Shown here: one piece after another, positions 1 through 9,975 of the stretch
Numbering within the stretch: the first letter of the stretch is position 1
Layout: the number at the start of each line of letters is the position of its first letter
Assembly: GCF_009208735.1 (NCBI RefSeq)
Contig: NZ_WFLJ01000019.1
Span: forward strand, 1 to 64,000
Reading direction: 5' to 3'
Source of the DNA: Janthinobacterium rivuli
GTDB lineage: Bacteria > Pseudomonadota > Gammaproteobacteria > Burkholderiales > Burkholderiaceae_D
DNA: 64,000 bases
The notes under the pieces: generated by a model
Databases searched by the model: none
The model's input: the letters and a program-made list of their open reading frames with translations, nothing else
Told to the model about the DNA's origin: nothing
Program-made: the position numbers and the translations under genes

Positions 1-297
1 CGGTGCCGGGGCGGCGACCGCCTCGGCAGCCGCTTCGGCGGCGTCGGCCACGGCCTTCAAGGCTGGCTTGGCGCGGGTTTTCTTGGCGGCAGGCGCAGCA
101 TCGGCGGCGACGGCAACGGGCGCGTCAGCAGCCACGTCGGCTTTCGTGCGGCGCTTCGGCTTGGCGGCGACGCTGTCGCCGGCAGCGGCGGCAGCGGCCG
201 TATCGGCTTCGATCTGAGCCTTGGTACGGCGCTTGGGCTTGGCAACGATGGCTTCGTCGCTGGCGGTTACTGTCTCGGGTGTGTTCGGATTATTCAT
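1..297 (-). CDS. rluB: Probable rluB, N-terminal part only (23S rRNA pseudouridine synthase)
   Basis: The frame opens with ATG at 297 and runs off the left edge, so only about 99 residues are visible. They are a low-complexity Ala/Lys/Arg-rich extension in which an [13 protein letters not shown] motif occurs twice. No catalytic domain is in view. The name rests on context: the ATG overlaps the scpB stop by 8 bases on the same strand, and scpB is commonly followed by rluB, whose betaproteobacterial versions carry basic Ala-rich N-terminal extensions. The overlap suggests translational coupling. If correct, the product modifies a uridine in 23S rRNA. Another basic RNA- or DNA-binding protein cannot be excluded from this fragment. 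Confidence 0.6.
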   Translation of the reverse strand, partial: MNNPNTPETVTASDEAIVAKPKRRTKAQIEADTAAAAAAGDSVAAKPKRRTKADVAADAPVAVAADAAPAAKKTRAKPALKAVADAAEAAAEAVAAPAP

Positions 298-1084
298 TCT
301 TCGTTTCTTGGCTGTGCTGACCTGGCGCAGCGTCAACCGTTAGTTCTGGCGCAGGGTCGTGAGTGTAGGCTTCGTCCGTGGGCGAAGCATCGGGGCCGGC
401 ATCAAGGCTTGCTGTCACATCTACATCTGTCACAGCCGTATTGCTACCTGCACCAAGCTGGGGGACAAGCTCATTGCTTGCCTTGTCAAAATTTTCTTGC
501 AGGGCCGCTTCCAGGGCTTCGAGCCCATTGCCCTGCATTTCGCTGATTTGCTGCAACGGCGGCAGCTGGGACAGCGAATGCAAACCCAGGTCATCCAAAA
601 ACTGCTTGGTGGTGGCCAGCAAGGCCGGCCGTCCCACCACGTCGCGGTAACCGATGGCATCAACCCAGCCACGATCTTCCAGCATCTTGATCGTCTGCGA
701 ATTGACGGCAACGCCGCGAATCTCCTCGATATCGCCGCGCGTCACCGGCTGGCGGTAGGCGATGATGGCCAGGGTTTCCAGGGTCGCCCGCGAATACTTG
801 GGCGGCCGCTCGGGCGTCAAACGGTCCAGATACATCTTCATTTCCGGGCGGCTTTGAAAACGCCAGCCCGAGGCCAGGCTAACGATCTCGATGCCGCGCC
901 CTTCCCACTCTTGCCGCAACTCTTCCAGCAATTGCTTGATCGTGTCGGCGCCGACGCCGACGCCGCGCACGCGACCGTTCTCGTCCGCATCGACGAACAG
1001 CTTTTTCAGGCTGTGGATCGTCAGCGACTCACGAGCGCACAGCAACGCGGTTTCGAGGACTTTTTTAGCCTCAATTGTATTCAT
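290..1084 (-). CDS. scpB: Segregation and condensation protein B (ScpB)
   Basis: The 264-residue protein matches the ScpB family: paired winged-helix domains in the first 180 residues, with the conserved stretch around [19 protein letters not shown] and the following RGV region. The acidic/Ala-rich tail after about residue 185 is longer than in minimal ScpB. ScpB binds the kleisin ScpA and SMC to form the bacterial condensin that compacts and segregates the chromosome. The ATG at 1084 has no strong ribosome-binding site. The stop overlaps the next gene (probable rluB) by 8 bases, a common pairing. ScpA is not in the window. Confidence 0.93.
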   Translation of the reverse strand: MNTIEAKKVLETALLCARESLTIHSLKKLFVDADENGRVRGVGVGADTIKQLLEELRQEWEGRGIEIVSLASGWRFQSRPEMKMYLDRLTPERPPKYSRATLETLAIIAYRQPVTRGDIEEIRGVAVNSQTIKMLEDRGWVDAIGYRDVVGRPALLATTKQFLDDLGLHSLSQLPPLQQISEMQGNGLEALEAALQENFDKASNELVPQLGAGSNTAVTDVDVTASLDAGPDASPTDEAYTHDPAPELTVDAAPGQHSQETKNE

Positions 1085-1410
1085 AGCAATTCTGTGCGGA
1101 TGTGTGTTGCAATTCGTGTGCAGAGAAAGAAATCAAAACGTTCATTTCAACGTAACGGGTGGCAGACATCGATGACGACGCCGTGCTGGGGTTACAAGTT
1201 GAGGCTGTTTTCCGACGCCTTGGCCGGTGCGCGCAAAGCGGGACTGATGCGGATGCAGTGAAAGTTCTGCGATCCATGGTGCTGGCCTTAAATAACCAGC
1301 AATGAAACGATCTCCGGAGCAGCTGCTTCTCCTGTGGCGGCGGACCAGCCAGACAGGGGAGCGACAGTCGTCGTTTCATCCAACGATGCCAATTGTACCT
1401 GATAAAAAGC
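1085..1410. other. Intergenic region upstream of scpB
   Basis: About 330 bases between scpB and the glk terminator. Short open frames exist on both strands, but none has a ribosome-binding site, a recognisable product or a convincing composition. It presumably carries the scpB promoter. I could not pick out a clear -35/-10 pair. Confidence 0.5.
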
Positions 1411-1450
1411 GGAAAAGCGCAAAACCGGGCAAAACACGCGTTTTACCCGG
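1411..1450 (-). terminator. Intrinsic terminator downstream of glk
   Basis: Read on the minus strand, an 11-bp stem CCGGGTAAAAC / GTTTTGCCCGG (one mismatch) with a 4-base loop is followed by TTTTGCGCTTTT. It lies about 30 bases after the glk stop and ends glk transcription before scpB. Confidence 0.75.
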
Positions 1451-1480
1451 CCCTGGCGCGACATATCGCCCGCTCCCGCA

Positions 1481-2500
1481 TCACAGGGAGGCGAGTTTCT
1501 CCGAGAGGATGGCCGATGCGCCCAGGAAAGCTGGGTACTGCGCCGTGATGACGAAGGTCGGCACTTGCGACACGTAATTGGCGAAGCGGCCCTTGCGCTC
1601 GAAGCGGGCGCGGAAGCCGGAGCGGTCGAAACGCGCGCCCAGGCGTGGCACGATGCCGCCGCCGATATAAATGCCGCCCAGCGCGCCCAGGGTGACGGCG
1701 ACGTTGCCCGCCACGGTGCCGAGCATGCAGCAGAACGCTTCGATGACGTCGTCGCACAGCTGGGATTCGCCGGCCAGCGCGCGGCGCGTGATTTCCGCCG
1801 CCGGCAAGTCTTCCGCCGGCACGCCCGCGCGGTCGGCCAGGGCGCGGTAGATCAGTTCCAGGCCATCGCCGGAAATCAGGCGCTCGGCCGAGACGTGCTC
1901 GTATTCGCGCCAGGCGAATTGCAGAATGCTCACTTCCACTTCATTGAACGGCGCAAAGCTGACGTGGCCGCCTTCGCTTTGCAGGGCGATCCAGCCGCCG
2001 TGCGATGGAATCAGGCCCGACACGCCCAGGCCCGTGCCGGCGCCGATCAGGCCGATGGCCGTGTTCGGACGGGCCGTGCCCGCGCCCACCTGGTGCTTTT
2101 GCTCGTTAGACAGCTGCGGCAAGGCGCGCGCCAGGGCCGTGAAATCGTTGACCACGTCCAGGGTCGTGAAACCGCACTCTTCGCGCATGGCGCGGATCGA
2201 GAACGACCAGTGATGGTTCGTCATGCTGAGGAAATCGCCGTCGACGGGATTGGCGATGGCGATCACCGCATGGCGCACGGCTTGCCCGCCGGCGGCAACG
2301 ATGTGCGGCAAGGCCAGGTAGGCTTGCAGGGCGACGGACAGGCTCGGGTAATCGGCACAGGGCAGCACTTCCACCAGGGTGATGTGGCCAGCGGCCACTT
2401 CCAGGGCGAAACGGGCATTGGTGCCACCCACGTCGGCCAGCAGGCGCGGTCCATCGGCGAAGGCGGAAGTCGGCAGTACGGGAGAAGACGAAGCGCTCAT
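1481..2500 (-). CDS. glk: Glucokinase
   Basis: The product (339 residues) phosphorylates glucose to glucose-6-phosphate with ATP in the cytoplasm. It belongs to the bacterial Glk family, not the ROK family: it has the N-terminal phosphate-binding motif [11 protein letters not shown] (about 23-33), a second glycine-rich [11 protein letters not shown] motif, and the family C-terminal region around [10 protein letters not shown] chose ATG 2500 ([10 protein letters not shown]). An in-frame ATG at 2527 would add nine residues that look like leader. Neither has a good ribosome-binding site. The gene stands alone between a DedA-rhodanese gene and scpB, without zwf, pgl or edd neighbours. Confidence 0.93.
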   Translation of the reverse strand: MSASSSPVLPTSAFADGPRLLADVGGTNARFALEVAAGHITLVEVLPCADYPSLSVALQAYLALPHIVAAGGQAVRHAVIAIANPVDGDFLSMTNHHWSFSIRAMREECGFTTLDVVNDFTALARALPQLSNEQKHQVGAGTARPNTAIGLIGAGTGLGVSGLIPSHGGWIALQSEGGHVSFAPFNEVEVSILQFAWREYEHVSAERLISGDGLELIYRALADRAGVPAEDLPAAEITRRALAGESQLCDDVIEAFCCMLGTVAGNVAVTLGALGGIYIGGGIVPRLGARFDRSGFRARFERKGRFANYVSQVPTFVITAQYPAFLGASAILSEKLASL

Positions 2501-2889
2501 GATTTTAAATGATGAAGTGGGACGCATGGGACGCCAAGCTTAAAGGATGAATGCGCCCGGAGGCAAGCAAAGTTTGTAGTTTAAGTACATCAAATCAGAC
2601 CTTTATTGGTAGTTCCACTCCAAATGCAACAGGCGGTGCCGAAATTGCTCAAAAACAATGATTTATAGTAAGCACTCGCACCCATTAGACGCGTGAAAAG
2701 CATGCTGCACAGCAGCAGGAATCGCCTTGAAAGCAGAGTATGCCGGAGTTTGCGCAAAGCCGCCCGGGACGCGGCGGCACGCGTGTGGCGCTGCCTTCGC
2801 AGCAACCCGGCGATGGTGTTTTCGTATTATTACTACCGGTTTTCAAGGCGGTCTTTCACTGCCCGCCTGGCGCGCCGGAGGCGGCGGAA
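2501..2889. promoter_or_regulatory. glk upstream region with a TGTA/TACA palindrome
   Basis: No gene is supported here. At 2575-2589 there is an imperfect palindrome, TGTAGTTTAAGTACA (12 of 15 positions symmetric), about 75 bases upstream of the glk start. Sugar-catabolism repressors of the HexR type bind TGTA/TACA-flanked, AT-centred palindromes and often control glk. The match is by general form only and hexR is not in the window. The remainder is the downstream region of the DedA-rhodanese gene, where no terminator with a T-run was found. Confidence 0.35.
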
Positions 2890-3852
2890 TCAGGAGGGCA
2901 AGCCTTCGCCCAGCAGACTGGCGGGCGCCGGCTGGTCCGAGCGGTAGGCGGCATTCCACGCATCGAGGCCGCCATGCAGGGGCTTGGCCCGGTGAAAGCC
3001 GTGCTGGTGCAGCAGCTTGGCCACCTGCGCGGCCGTCACGTCGTTGGGACAGCTGCAATACACGATGATGTGGCGGTCCTTGTCCATGGCGATCATGGCC
3101 GGCACCGGTTCCTTGCCATTGAAGAACAAGGCGCCCGGTACGGCCGGCTCCAGCGCCTGCGCCGTGGCGCTGCGGGCATCGACCATCAACGGCTCCTCGC
3201 CCTGCTCTATGAGTTCAAGCAATTCATCGATGCCGATGCGCTCGATCTGCAAGGCTTGGCGGAAACGCCGGCGTTCAAGGAATTTATACAGCAGGAACAG
3301 GCCCAGCAAGGTCGCCAGCATCAGCAAGGCCGTGCTGCCCATGGTGCTGAGCAAGTCGAGCACCTGCTGCACGCTGGCATGGAAAATCACGCCGACGACA
3401 ATGCCCGTGCCGCTCCACAGCAAGGCGCCCAGGCCCGCGTACAGGAAGAACAAGCCCGGCGGCGTGCCCAGCGCACCCGACATGGGAGCGGCCACGGTAT
3501 TGAATCCCGGCACGAACTTGGAAACGATCAAGGCTTTCGGGCCCCAGCGCTTGAATTTGTCTTCCGTCTGGCTGACGCAGTAATCGGGCGACAGCGAGAT
3601 GCGGCACAGCAGCCGCAGGATGCGCTTGCCGAAATGCCGGCCCGCGCGGAACCACGTGAAGTCGCTGATCAGGCAAGCGCCCAGCGCGGCGGCCAGCACC
3701 AGCCCCCCATTCATGTCGCCATCGACGGCCAGCGCCCCCGCCACCACGAGGATGGGAAAGGCGGGAATCGGCAAGCCGAGCTGCTCCACCAGCACGATGC
3801 CAAAGACAATCAGGACACCGTAATGTTCGAGCAGATAAATGAGGTTGGGCAT
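2890..3852 (-). CDS. DedA-family membrane protein fused to a rhodanese domain
   Basis: A two-part protein of 320 residues. Residues 1 to about 200 form a DedA/SNARE-associated membrane domain with several hydrophobic helices and the family region FxRAGRHFGKRILRLL...KFVPGFNT. DedA proteins act in the inner membrane on lipid-carrier or phospholipid translocation. Residues about 215-305 form a rhodanese fold with an active-site loop IVYCSCPND carrying cysteines, a HGFHRAKPLHGGLDAW segment, and an expected cytoplasmic position. The gene begins 27 bases after the ABC ATPase gene and may be read with it. The substrate and the purpose of the fusion are unknown. Confidence 0.88.
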   Translation of the reverse strand: MPNLIYLLEHYGVLIVFGIVLVEQLGLPIPAFPILVVAGALAVDGDMNGGLVLAAALGACLISDFTWFRAGRHFGKRILRLLCRISLSPDYCVSQTEDKFKRWGPKALIVSKFVPGFNTVAAPMSGALGTPPGLFFLYAGLGALLWSGTGIVVGVIFHASVQQVLDLLSTMGSTALLMLATLLGLFLLYKFLERRRFRQALQIERIGIDELLELIEQGEEPLMVDARSATAQALEPAVPGALFFNGKEPVPAMIAMDKDRHIIVYCSCPNDVTAAQVAKLLHQHGFHRAKPLHGGLDAWNAAYRSDQPAPASLLGEGLPS

Positions 3853-3879
3853 GGCCGCTATCTTACCGTAAAAAGCCCC

Positions 3880-5571
3880 CTACAACTGCACGCCCTTCGG
3901 TATGGCGCTCAATAGGGTGCGCGTGTACGGATGCACCGGATTGCGGTACAGCTCATCCGAATCGGCCAGCTCCACCACTTGCCCCTTGTGCATCACCATC
4001 ACCTGGTCGGCGATGTATTTGACGACGGACAAGTCGTGCGAAATGAAGATGTAGGACAGGCCGAATTCATCCTGCAAGTCCTGCAGCAGATTGAGCACCT
4101 GCGCCTGCACCGACACGTCGAGCGCCGACACGGATTCGTCGCAGACGAGGATTTCCGGCTGCATGGTCAGGCAGCGGGCAATCGCGATGCGCTGGCGTTG
4201 GCCGCCGGAAAACTCGTGCGGATAGCGGTGAAAAGCCTGTTCCGGCAGACCCACCTTGTCCAGCAGCCAGTAAGCCTTGGCAATGCGTTCCTGGTCGGTC
4301 GCGCCGATCTTGTGGATGCGCATCGGCTCCAGCAAAATCTGTCCCACCGTGAAGCGGGGATTGAGCGAGGCATACGGATTCTGGAAGATGATCTGGATGC
4401 GGCGTTTGTACGGCAGATACTCCTTGTTCGGCATGGCGATCAGGTCCTTGCCGTGGAACATGGCCGTGCCGCCCGTCGCCTGGTGCAGGCGCAGCAGGGT
4501 CAAGCCCACCGTCGTCTTGCCGGAACCGGATTCGCCCACCACACCCAGCGTTTTTCCGCGTGGCAAAGTGAACGACACGTCCTTGACGGCCTGGAACTCG
4601 CGCTTGCCGAACAAGCCCTCGCGCGTATAAAAGCTTTTACTTAAATTATTGACCACCAGCACGGGCTCGTCGCCCGGCGTATAGCCGCGCGTGCGCTGTT
4701 TGACTTCCACGCCGGGGCCGGCCTTGCCTTCCATATAATCGGCGATGACGGGCAGGCGCCACGGACGCTCATCCAGGGACGGACGGCAATGCAGCAGCGC
4801 CTTGGTATAACTGTCTTGCGGCGCCTCGAACACCTGGCGCACCTCGCCCGTCTCGCGCACTTCGCCGTGGCGCATGACGATCACCTGGTCGGCGATCTCT
4901 CCCACCAGGCCCAGGTCGTGGGTGATGAAGAGCACGGACATCTGATGCTTCTTTTGCAGCGCCGCGATCAGGTCCATGATCTGCTTCTGGATCGTCACGT
5001 CCAGCGCCGTCGTCGGTTCGTCGGCGATCAGGAGTTTCGGTTCGCAGGCGATCGCCATGGCGATCATCACGCGCTGCTGCTGGCCGCCCGACATCTGGCT
5101 CGGGTAGGCGTCGATCTTGGTGGCCGGATCGGGAATACCCACTTCCTCGAGCAGCGCCAGGGTGCGTGCGCGCGCTTGCTTGCGGTTCATGCCCATGTGC
5201 TGGCGCAACACTTCGGCGATCTGGAAACCCACCGTGAAGACGGGGTTCAGGGACGACATCGGCTCCTGAAAGATCATCGAGATATCCTTGCCGCACATGG
5301 TGCGCCGCTCGGCGATCGACAGTTGCAGCAGGTCGCGCCCGCCGAAATGGATGGTCGATCCGGGGGCTATGATGGTGTTATCTGGCGGCAACAAGCCCAT
5401 CACGGCCAGCGAGCTGACGGACTTGCCGCTGCCCGATTCGCCCACCAGCGCCACGGTGCTGTTGCGCGGCACGTTGAACGAGATGCCCTTGACGGCTTCG
5501 AACGTGGTCTTCTTGTCCAGGCGGAAGGTGACGCGCAGGTCGCGCACTTCCAACAGGTTATTCTGGTCCAT
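3880..5571 (-). CDS. Peptide-type ABC transporter, fused double ATPase
   Basis: A 563-residue protein with two complete ABC ATPase domains, equivalent to DppD joined to DppF and similar in layout to YejF. Half one has Walker A GESGSGKS (44-51), signature MSGGQQQR (160-167) and Walker B LLIADEP (180-186). Half two has Walker A GESGSGKT (345-352) and signature FSGGQRQR. Both halves carry the C-terminal region typical of Opp/Dpp ATPases. ATG 5571 is preceded by AGGAG at ideal spacing; the in-frame TTG six bases upstream is not. It is the last component gene of the transporter operon and starts 9 bases after the second permease gene ends. Confidence 0.93.
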   Translation of the reverse strand: MDQNNLLEVRDLRVTFRLDKKTTFEAVKGISFNVPRNSTVALVGESGSGKSVSSLAVMGLLPPDNTIIAPGSTIHFGGRDLLQLSIAERRTMCGKDISMIFQEPMSSLNPVFTVGFQIAEVLRQHMGMNRKQARARTLALLEEVGIPDPATKIDAYPSQMSGGQQQRVMIAMAIACEPKLLIADEPTTALDVTIQKQIMDLIAALQKKHQMSVLFITHDLGLVGEIADQVIVMRHGEVRETGEVRQVFEAPQDSYTKALLHCRPSLDERPWRLPVIADYMEGKAGPGVEVKQRTRGYTPGDEPVLVVNNLSKSFYTREGLFGKREFQAVKDVSFTLPRGKTLGVVGESGSGKTTVGLTLLRLHQATGGTAMFHGKDLIAMPNKEYLPYKRRIQIIFQNPYASLNPRFTVGQILLEPMRIHKIGATDQERIAKAYWLLDKVGLPEQAFHRYPHEFSGGQRQRIAIARCLTMQPEILVCDESVSALDVSVQAQVLNLLQDLQDEFGLSYIFISHDLSVVKYIADQVMVMHKGQVVELADSDELYRNPVHPYTRTLLSAIPKGVQL

Positions 5572-5580
5572 GAGCAACTC

Positions 5581-6696
5581 CTATTTCACTTTGGGGTCGA
5601 GCGCATCGCGCAAGGCATCGGTAAACAGCGAGAACGCCGTCACCAGCACGGCCATCGCCGTGGCGGCGGCCGTCAACTGCCACCATTTGCCCAGGATCAG
5701 TTCATTTTGTGCCTCGTTGAGCATGCTGCCCCACGAGACGGTGCCCACCGGCACACCAAAGCCGAGGAAACTCAGGATCACTTCCGCCTTGATGAAGCCC
5801 ACCACGAGGATCGACATTTGCACCAAGGCCACGTGGCTGACGTTGGGGAAGATGTGCGAGAACATCTTGCGCCAGTGCGAGGCGCCGATGGCGTCGGCCG
5901 CCATCACGTATTCGCGCGCCTTGTGCTTGATGTATTCGGCGCGGATCAAGCGGTACGGCCCCGTCCAGCCCGTCAAGCCCAGGATCAGCACGATGGTCAG
6001 CACGCCTTTCTGCTGCAGCACGGCCGCCACGGTCAGGATCATCAGGATCGATGGAATCGACGTGAAGATGCTGTAGAACCAGTTGAAGAAGTCGTCGACG
6101 ATGCCGCCGAAGTAGCCGGACACGGCGCCAAAGAGCGTGCCCAGCACGACGGCCAGCAAGGCCGCCACCAGGCCCACGACGATCGACGTCTCGCCGCCCT
6201 TGATGGTTTTCTGCAGGATGTCGTGGCCCCACTTGTCGGCGCCGAACGGCAGTGTCGCCGCCTTGTGCGTGACGAGTTTCTTGGCCTTGCCCATGCCGGC
6301 GCGCAAGGCTGTCAAGTCGTCGGCCAGCGGGTCGGTGACGCCGTACATTTCCACGCCAGCCGAAGGGTTACTGCCCATCTGGGCGCGCAGTTCGGCGATA
6401 TCGTCGGCCAGCGGGTCGAGCACGTTGACGGATGTCGGCGCGCTGCGCTCGTCCGTCAGGGGAATGGCGCCGTCGCCGGCCGCGGCAGCATCCTTGTCGG
6501 CGCCGACGAAGGTGGGCGGCGCGTAGCTGACGGCCACTTCATCTTCCCAGTTCGCCGCCACCAGGCCGCTGGCGGAGGCCAGCACCAGCAGGAAAAAGGC
6601 GCCGACCACGGCCAGCGATACCATTGCAATCTTGTCGCCGCGCAAACGGCGCCACGCCAGGGCCCACAGGCCGGGCGATGTATGAGGTTTCGACAT
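5581..6696 (-). CDS. Peptide-type ABC transporter permease (OppC/DppC-like) with an insertion
   Basis: Inner-membrane permease of the binding-protein-dependent type. A first membrane helix (about 25-47) is followed by a soluble stretch of about 115 residues, then the remaining helices and the EAA-type coupling loop (REYVMAADAIGASHWRKMFSHIFPN). At 371 residues it is longer than usual OppC/DppC (about 300). The extra length lies in the soluble stretch, which is Ala/Asp-rich and contains two related segments, DPLADDIAELRAQMG and DPLADDLTALRAGMG. The stretch should lie on the periplasmic side. The gene sits between permease one and the double ATPase with 9-base gaps. Confidence 0.92.
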   Translation of the reverse strand: MSKPHTSPGLWALAWRRLRGDKIAMVSLAVVGAFFLLVLASASGLVAANWEDEVAVSYAPPTFVGADKDAAAAGDGAIPLTDERSAPTSVNVLDPLADDIAELRAQMGSNPSAGVEMYGVTDPLADDLTALRAGMGKAKKLVTHKAATLPFGADKWGHDILQKTIKGGETSIVVGLVAALLAVVLGTLFGAVSGYFGGIVDDFFNWFYSIFTSIPSILMILTVAAVLQQKGVLTIVLILGLTGWTGPYRLIRAEYIKHKAREYVMAADAIGASHWRKMFSHIFPNVSHVALVQMSILVVGFIKAEVILSFLGFGVPVGTVSWGSMLNEAQNELILGKWWQLTAAATAMAVLVTAFSLFTDALRDALDPKVK

Positions 6697-6705
6697 CGTC
6701 TCTTT

Positions 6706-7644
6706 CTACTTCAGTTGTACGCGAGGATCGACCGCCTGGTACAGCAGGTCGGTGAGCAGGTTGAAGAGCATGGTGGCGGCGGCGACATACACGGTGATCG
6801 CCTTGATCACCGGAAAGTCGCTGCGCTCGACGGCCAGGATCACTTCACGCCCGATGCCGGGGATGCCAAAGAAACGTTCCAGCAGGAACGCGCCGATCAG
6901 CAGGGCCGGCAAGTTCGACATCACATAGGTGATGATAGGGATGCCGGCGTTGCGCAGCACGTGGACCCACATGATGCGGCCTTCCTTCAAGCCCTTGGCG
7001 CGCGCCGTGCGCACGTAATCCTGGTTCGCCTCGTCCAGCACGAAGGTGCGGAACAGGCGCAGGGTCGGCGCGATCGATACGGCCAGGCCGATCAGGATCG
7101 GCAAGGTGGAATAGCGCAGCAGGTTTTCCCAGAAACTGTCGCCCCAGCCCTGCACGGGGAACAGGCCCAGTTTATAAGCGAAGCCGTACTGGAAGACGAT
7201 GATGTAGACGAGGATGGAAATCGACATGCCCACCGTGCAGGCGATCATGACGGCGCGGTCCGTCAGCGAGCCACGCACGAAGGCGATTGCCAGCGCCAGC
7301 GCCACGCCAAAAAACGTTTCCAGCACGGTCAGCGGGATCAGCACCATCATCGACGGGCCCAGGCGCGAGGTGATGATGTGCGACACGGACTCGCCGGTCG
7401 CCCAGCTCTGGCCGAAATCAAACGTGACGATCTGCTTGATGAAGATCCACAGCTGCACGTAATACGGCTGGTCGACGCCCAGCTGGCGGCGGATGTTGGC
7501 GATGCTTTCCGCACTGGACATCTTGCCGGCCAGGATGTAGGCGGGATCGCCGCCCACCCAGTTGAACAGGATAAACACCAGCAGGACGACGCCCAGCATG
7601 GTGGGCAGCATCTGCCACAGGCGGCGCAGGATATAAGCAAACAT
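6706..7644 (-). CDS. Peptide-type ABC transporter permease (OppB/DppB-like)
   Basis: A 312-residue inner-membrane permease with the family's N-terminal helix (FAYILRRLWQMLPTMLGVVLLVFIL), about six membrane segments and the coupling loop (DYVRTARAKGLKEGRIMWVHVLRNA). It would pair with the OppC-like permease to form the channel. AAGGA precedes ATG 7644 by six bases. It follows the binding-protein gene by 40 bases and precedes the second permease gene by 9, so all four transporter genes read as one operon. Confidence 0.94.
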   Translation of the reverse strand: MFAYILRRLWQMLPTMLGVVLLVFILFNWVGGDPAYILAGKMSSAESIANIRRQLGVDQPYYVQLWIFIKQIVTFDFGQSWATGESVSHIITSRLGPSMMVLIPLTVLETFFGVALALAIAFVRGSLTDRAVMIACTVGMSISILVYIIVFQYGFAYKLGLFPVQGWGDSFWENLLRYSTLPILIGLAVSIAPTLRLFRTFVLDEANQDYVRTARAKGLKEGRIMWVHVLRNAGIPIITYVMSNLPALLIGAFLLERFFGIPGIGREVILAVERSDFPVIKAITVYVAAATMLFNLLTDLLYQAVDPRVQLK

Positions 7645-7684
7645 AATGATTCCTTGTCGTATATGGTGTTAAAAGCGGCCGCGC

Positions 7685-9526
7685 TTATTTTTTAGCCGAG
7701 TCAGCCGCAGGCGCCACGGGCGCGCCCGTGCTGTCGATATCCATATACGCCCATTCCTGGAACAGGATCGGGTGCTTCTTGTAGCCTTGCACCGTCTTTT
7801 GCGCCAGCATGTTGCGGTAGCGCGCATAGCCGATCAGGGCGCCCGCGTTCACTTCCAGGCGGCGCGCCATCTTGTGGAACAGCTCGTCGCGCTCGGGGCT
7901 GGCCGGCATGGCCTGGCTGGCCGCGTACCATTTATCGTACTCGGGGTCCTGGTAGCAGCCGTTGTTGTTCTGGTGCGTGTTCGGGCCGTAGAACAGCTGC
8001 ATGAAGTTGTCGCCGTCCGGATAGTCGGCCAGCCACGGCGCCGTGCGCGTCTGCATCTTGCACTGCTTTTCCGTTTTTAAAATATCGGAAAAGATCATGC
8101 GGTCGTTTTCCATGCGGATGCCCAGCGAGTTGTAGGTCTTGCGCCACATTTCCGCCTGCAGCACGCCATTGGCTTCGTTGCGCGAAGCGTAGCGGATCAG
8201 CAGCGGCTTGCCGTCCGGTAAGGTGCGCCAGCCATCGGCGCCCTTCTTGTAGCCAAACTTATCGAGCAATTTATTGGCCAGCACGGGATCATATTGCAGC
8301 AGGCTCTTGTAGTGCGGGTCGTAGCCGACGACGCCCGGCGGGATCGGATAGTCGAGGCGCTTGGCCTGGCCATTCCAGATGATGCGAATTTCCTCATCGA
8401 TATTGTGCGCCATGGCAATGGCACGGCGCAGGGCGATCTTTTCCTTGCTGAAACCACCGAGGGTGGGGTCTTCCATATTCCAGTAGTAGTAGCTGATTTC
8501 CGGGTCAAGCAGGCGCGACAGTTGCACGCCCTTTTCCGCCAGTTCCGGGCGCAGCTTGCCGTTGAGCAGCGCTTTCGGCGCCAGCGGGCCGTCGAGCCAG
8601 AACACGTCCGTGCCGCCGCTCTGGAAAGACAGCCAGCGCGACTGGTCTTCGATCATCACGGAAATTTCGATGCGGTCGATGGCGGGAATGCGTTTACCCT
8701 GCATCTGGCGCACGATGCGCTGGTCGTCCGGGTCGTCGCCGGCCATGAAATTCCACGTCTCGGGCAAGTGCTGCGGATTGCGGTTCAGGACGATGCGGTT
8801 GCCGCGCGTCCATTCACCGAGCGTGTAATAACCGGTGCCGACGGGATTCGAGCCCACTTCGCCCTTCACGTCGCCGTATTTTTCCACCACTTCGCGCGCC
8901 ACGGCGGCCGTCGGCACGTAGGCGAGGATCATGGGGAAATTGAAATCCGTCTTGGTCAGCGTGATGCGCAAGGTGTACGGGTCGAGGATTTCCAGGCCAG
9001 CCACCTTCTTGCTGTAGTCGAGCTTGTTCGTCTTGGCCGCGTCCTTCGCCAGATCGTCCAGGCCCACCACCTTGCCCTCGAACAGCCAGCTGTGCGGCGA
9101 CGCCAGGCGCGGGTCGAACAGCCGCTTCCACGAATACACGTAATCGGCCATCGTCAGTTCGCGGCGCTTGCCGCCGAACGCGGCGTCCGGCGTGTACAGG
9201 ATGCCTTTCTTCAGGCGGATGGTATAGGTCTTGCCGTCGGCCGACACCTCCGGCATGGCGGCGGCCGCGCCGGGCACCACCTTGACGGGACGCGCCAGGT
9301 AATCATAGGTGTACAGGGTGTCGAAGACGGCCTGCGTGATGTGGTTCGAATACAGGTCGCGCGCGGTGGCCGGATCGAAGCCCGTCTCGGCTGCCGGCAA
9401 GATATAGCGCAAGGTTTTGACCGGCGTGGCCGCAGGGGCAGGGTTGGCATCCGCAGCAACGGCGGCCAGCGGCAGGGTGGCCAGGCAGGCGAGCAGCGCC
9501 ACGCGCCGCATCCATGGTGACTTCAT
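7685..9526 (-). CDS. Peptide-type ABC transporter substrate-binding protein (SBP family 5)
   Basis: A periplasmic binding protein of 613 residues. The signal peptide spans roughly residues 1-25 (MRRVALLACLATLPLAAVAADA), followed by the family-5 fold with hallmarks such as the LRYILPAAETGFDPA start, DGKTYTIRLKKGILYTPD, and a tail of the YARYRNMLAQKTVQGYKKHP type. ATG 9526 has a GAAGGG box and opens a good signal peptide; the frame extends 35 codons upstream without one. As first gene of the operon it sets import specificity. Family-5 proteins bind peptides, nickel, heme or sugars, and the ligand cannot be read here. It diverges from the TBDR at 10116. Confidence 0.92.
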   Translation of the reverse strand: MKSPWMRRVALLACLATLPLAAVAADANPAPAATPVKTLRYILPAAETGFDPATARDLYSNHITQAVFDTLYTYDYLARPVKVVPGAAAAMPEVSADGKTYTIRLKKGILYTPDAAFGGKRRELTMADYVYSWKRLFDPRLASPHSWLFEGKVVGLDDLAKDAAKTNKLDYSKKVAGLEILDPYTLRITLTKTDFNFPMILAYVPTAAVAREVVEKYGDVKGEVGSNPVGTGYYTLGEWTRGNRIVLNRNPQHLPETWNFMAGDDPDDQRIVRQMQGKRIPAIDRIEISVMIEDQSRWLSFQSGGTDVFWLDGPLAPKALLNGKLRPELAEKGVQLSRLLDPEISYYYWNMEDPTLGGFSKEKIALRRAIAMAHNIDEEIRIIWNGQAKRLDYPIPPGVVGYDPHYKSLLQYDPVLANKLLDKFGYKKGADGWRTLPDGKPLLIRYASRNEANGVLQAEMWRKTYNSLGIRMENDRMIFSDILKTEKQCKMQTRTAPWLADYPDGDNFMQLFYGPNTHQNNNGCYQDPEYDKWYAASQAMPASPERDELFHKMARRLEVNAGALIGYARYRNMLAQKTVQGYKKHPILFQEWAYMDIDSTGAPVAPAADSAKK

Positions 9527-9975
9527 GTAATACCCTTCATCTCGATTATCTGTCGCACCGTATTGGTGCGCTTGTACTGGCTTCCCCCTGGGATACAGGA
9601 TTCCACCGCCAAAACCAGTCCATCCTCGCAAGATCTATGCCTTGTTGTCAGCCATCGAGGCAGCCGTCCCGACTGCCTGAAAAACGCGTAACGATAACGC
9701 AGTTCCCCCTTGCCGACCAAGAAAAATCCAAAGTACGCCACGGCGAAGCCGCGCCAGGCGCCATTTTGCTGCGCCGCGTCACGCCAGCTTGTCTTGCATA
9801 AAAGAAGCGAGGCACGGCCATCTACGCTGCGGCACAGCATTCGGCGCCGCGACAGGCGCTACGCAGCAAAAGATAGTTTCGCTGGAGAAATCCACCACAA
9901 AACGGGGAAGATTTGTTTTAAATCAACATGCCAGGGGGCACGCCGTTGTTTAAATACACAAAGTACAGAGCAGTG
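9527..9975. other. Divergent intergenic region between the ABC operon and the first TBDR
   Basis: About 450 bases without a supported gene. It should hold the promoter of the ABC operon on the minus strand. AT content rises towards the right end. I found no clear minus-strand promoter boxes or intrinsic terminators. Confidence 0.45.

Noticed and set aside
2590..2805. 71-codon minus-strand frame upstream of glk
   Set aside because: No ribosome-binding site and a composition rich in Arg and Ala typical of non-coding high-GC DNA.
4789..7695. Very long open frame (968 codons) on the plus strand opposite the ABC transporter genes
   Set aside because: It is rich in His, Arg and Gln, has no ribosome-binding site or domain, and lies antisense to conserved permease and ATPase genes. 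High GC content makes such shadow frames common.
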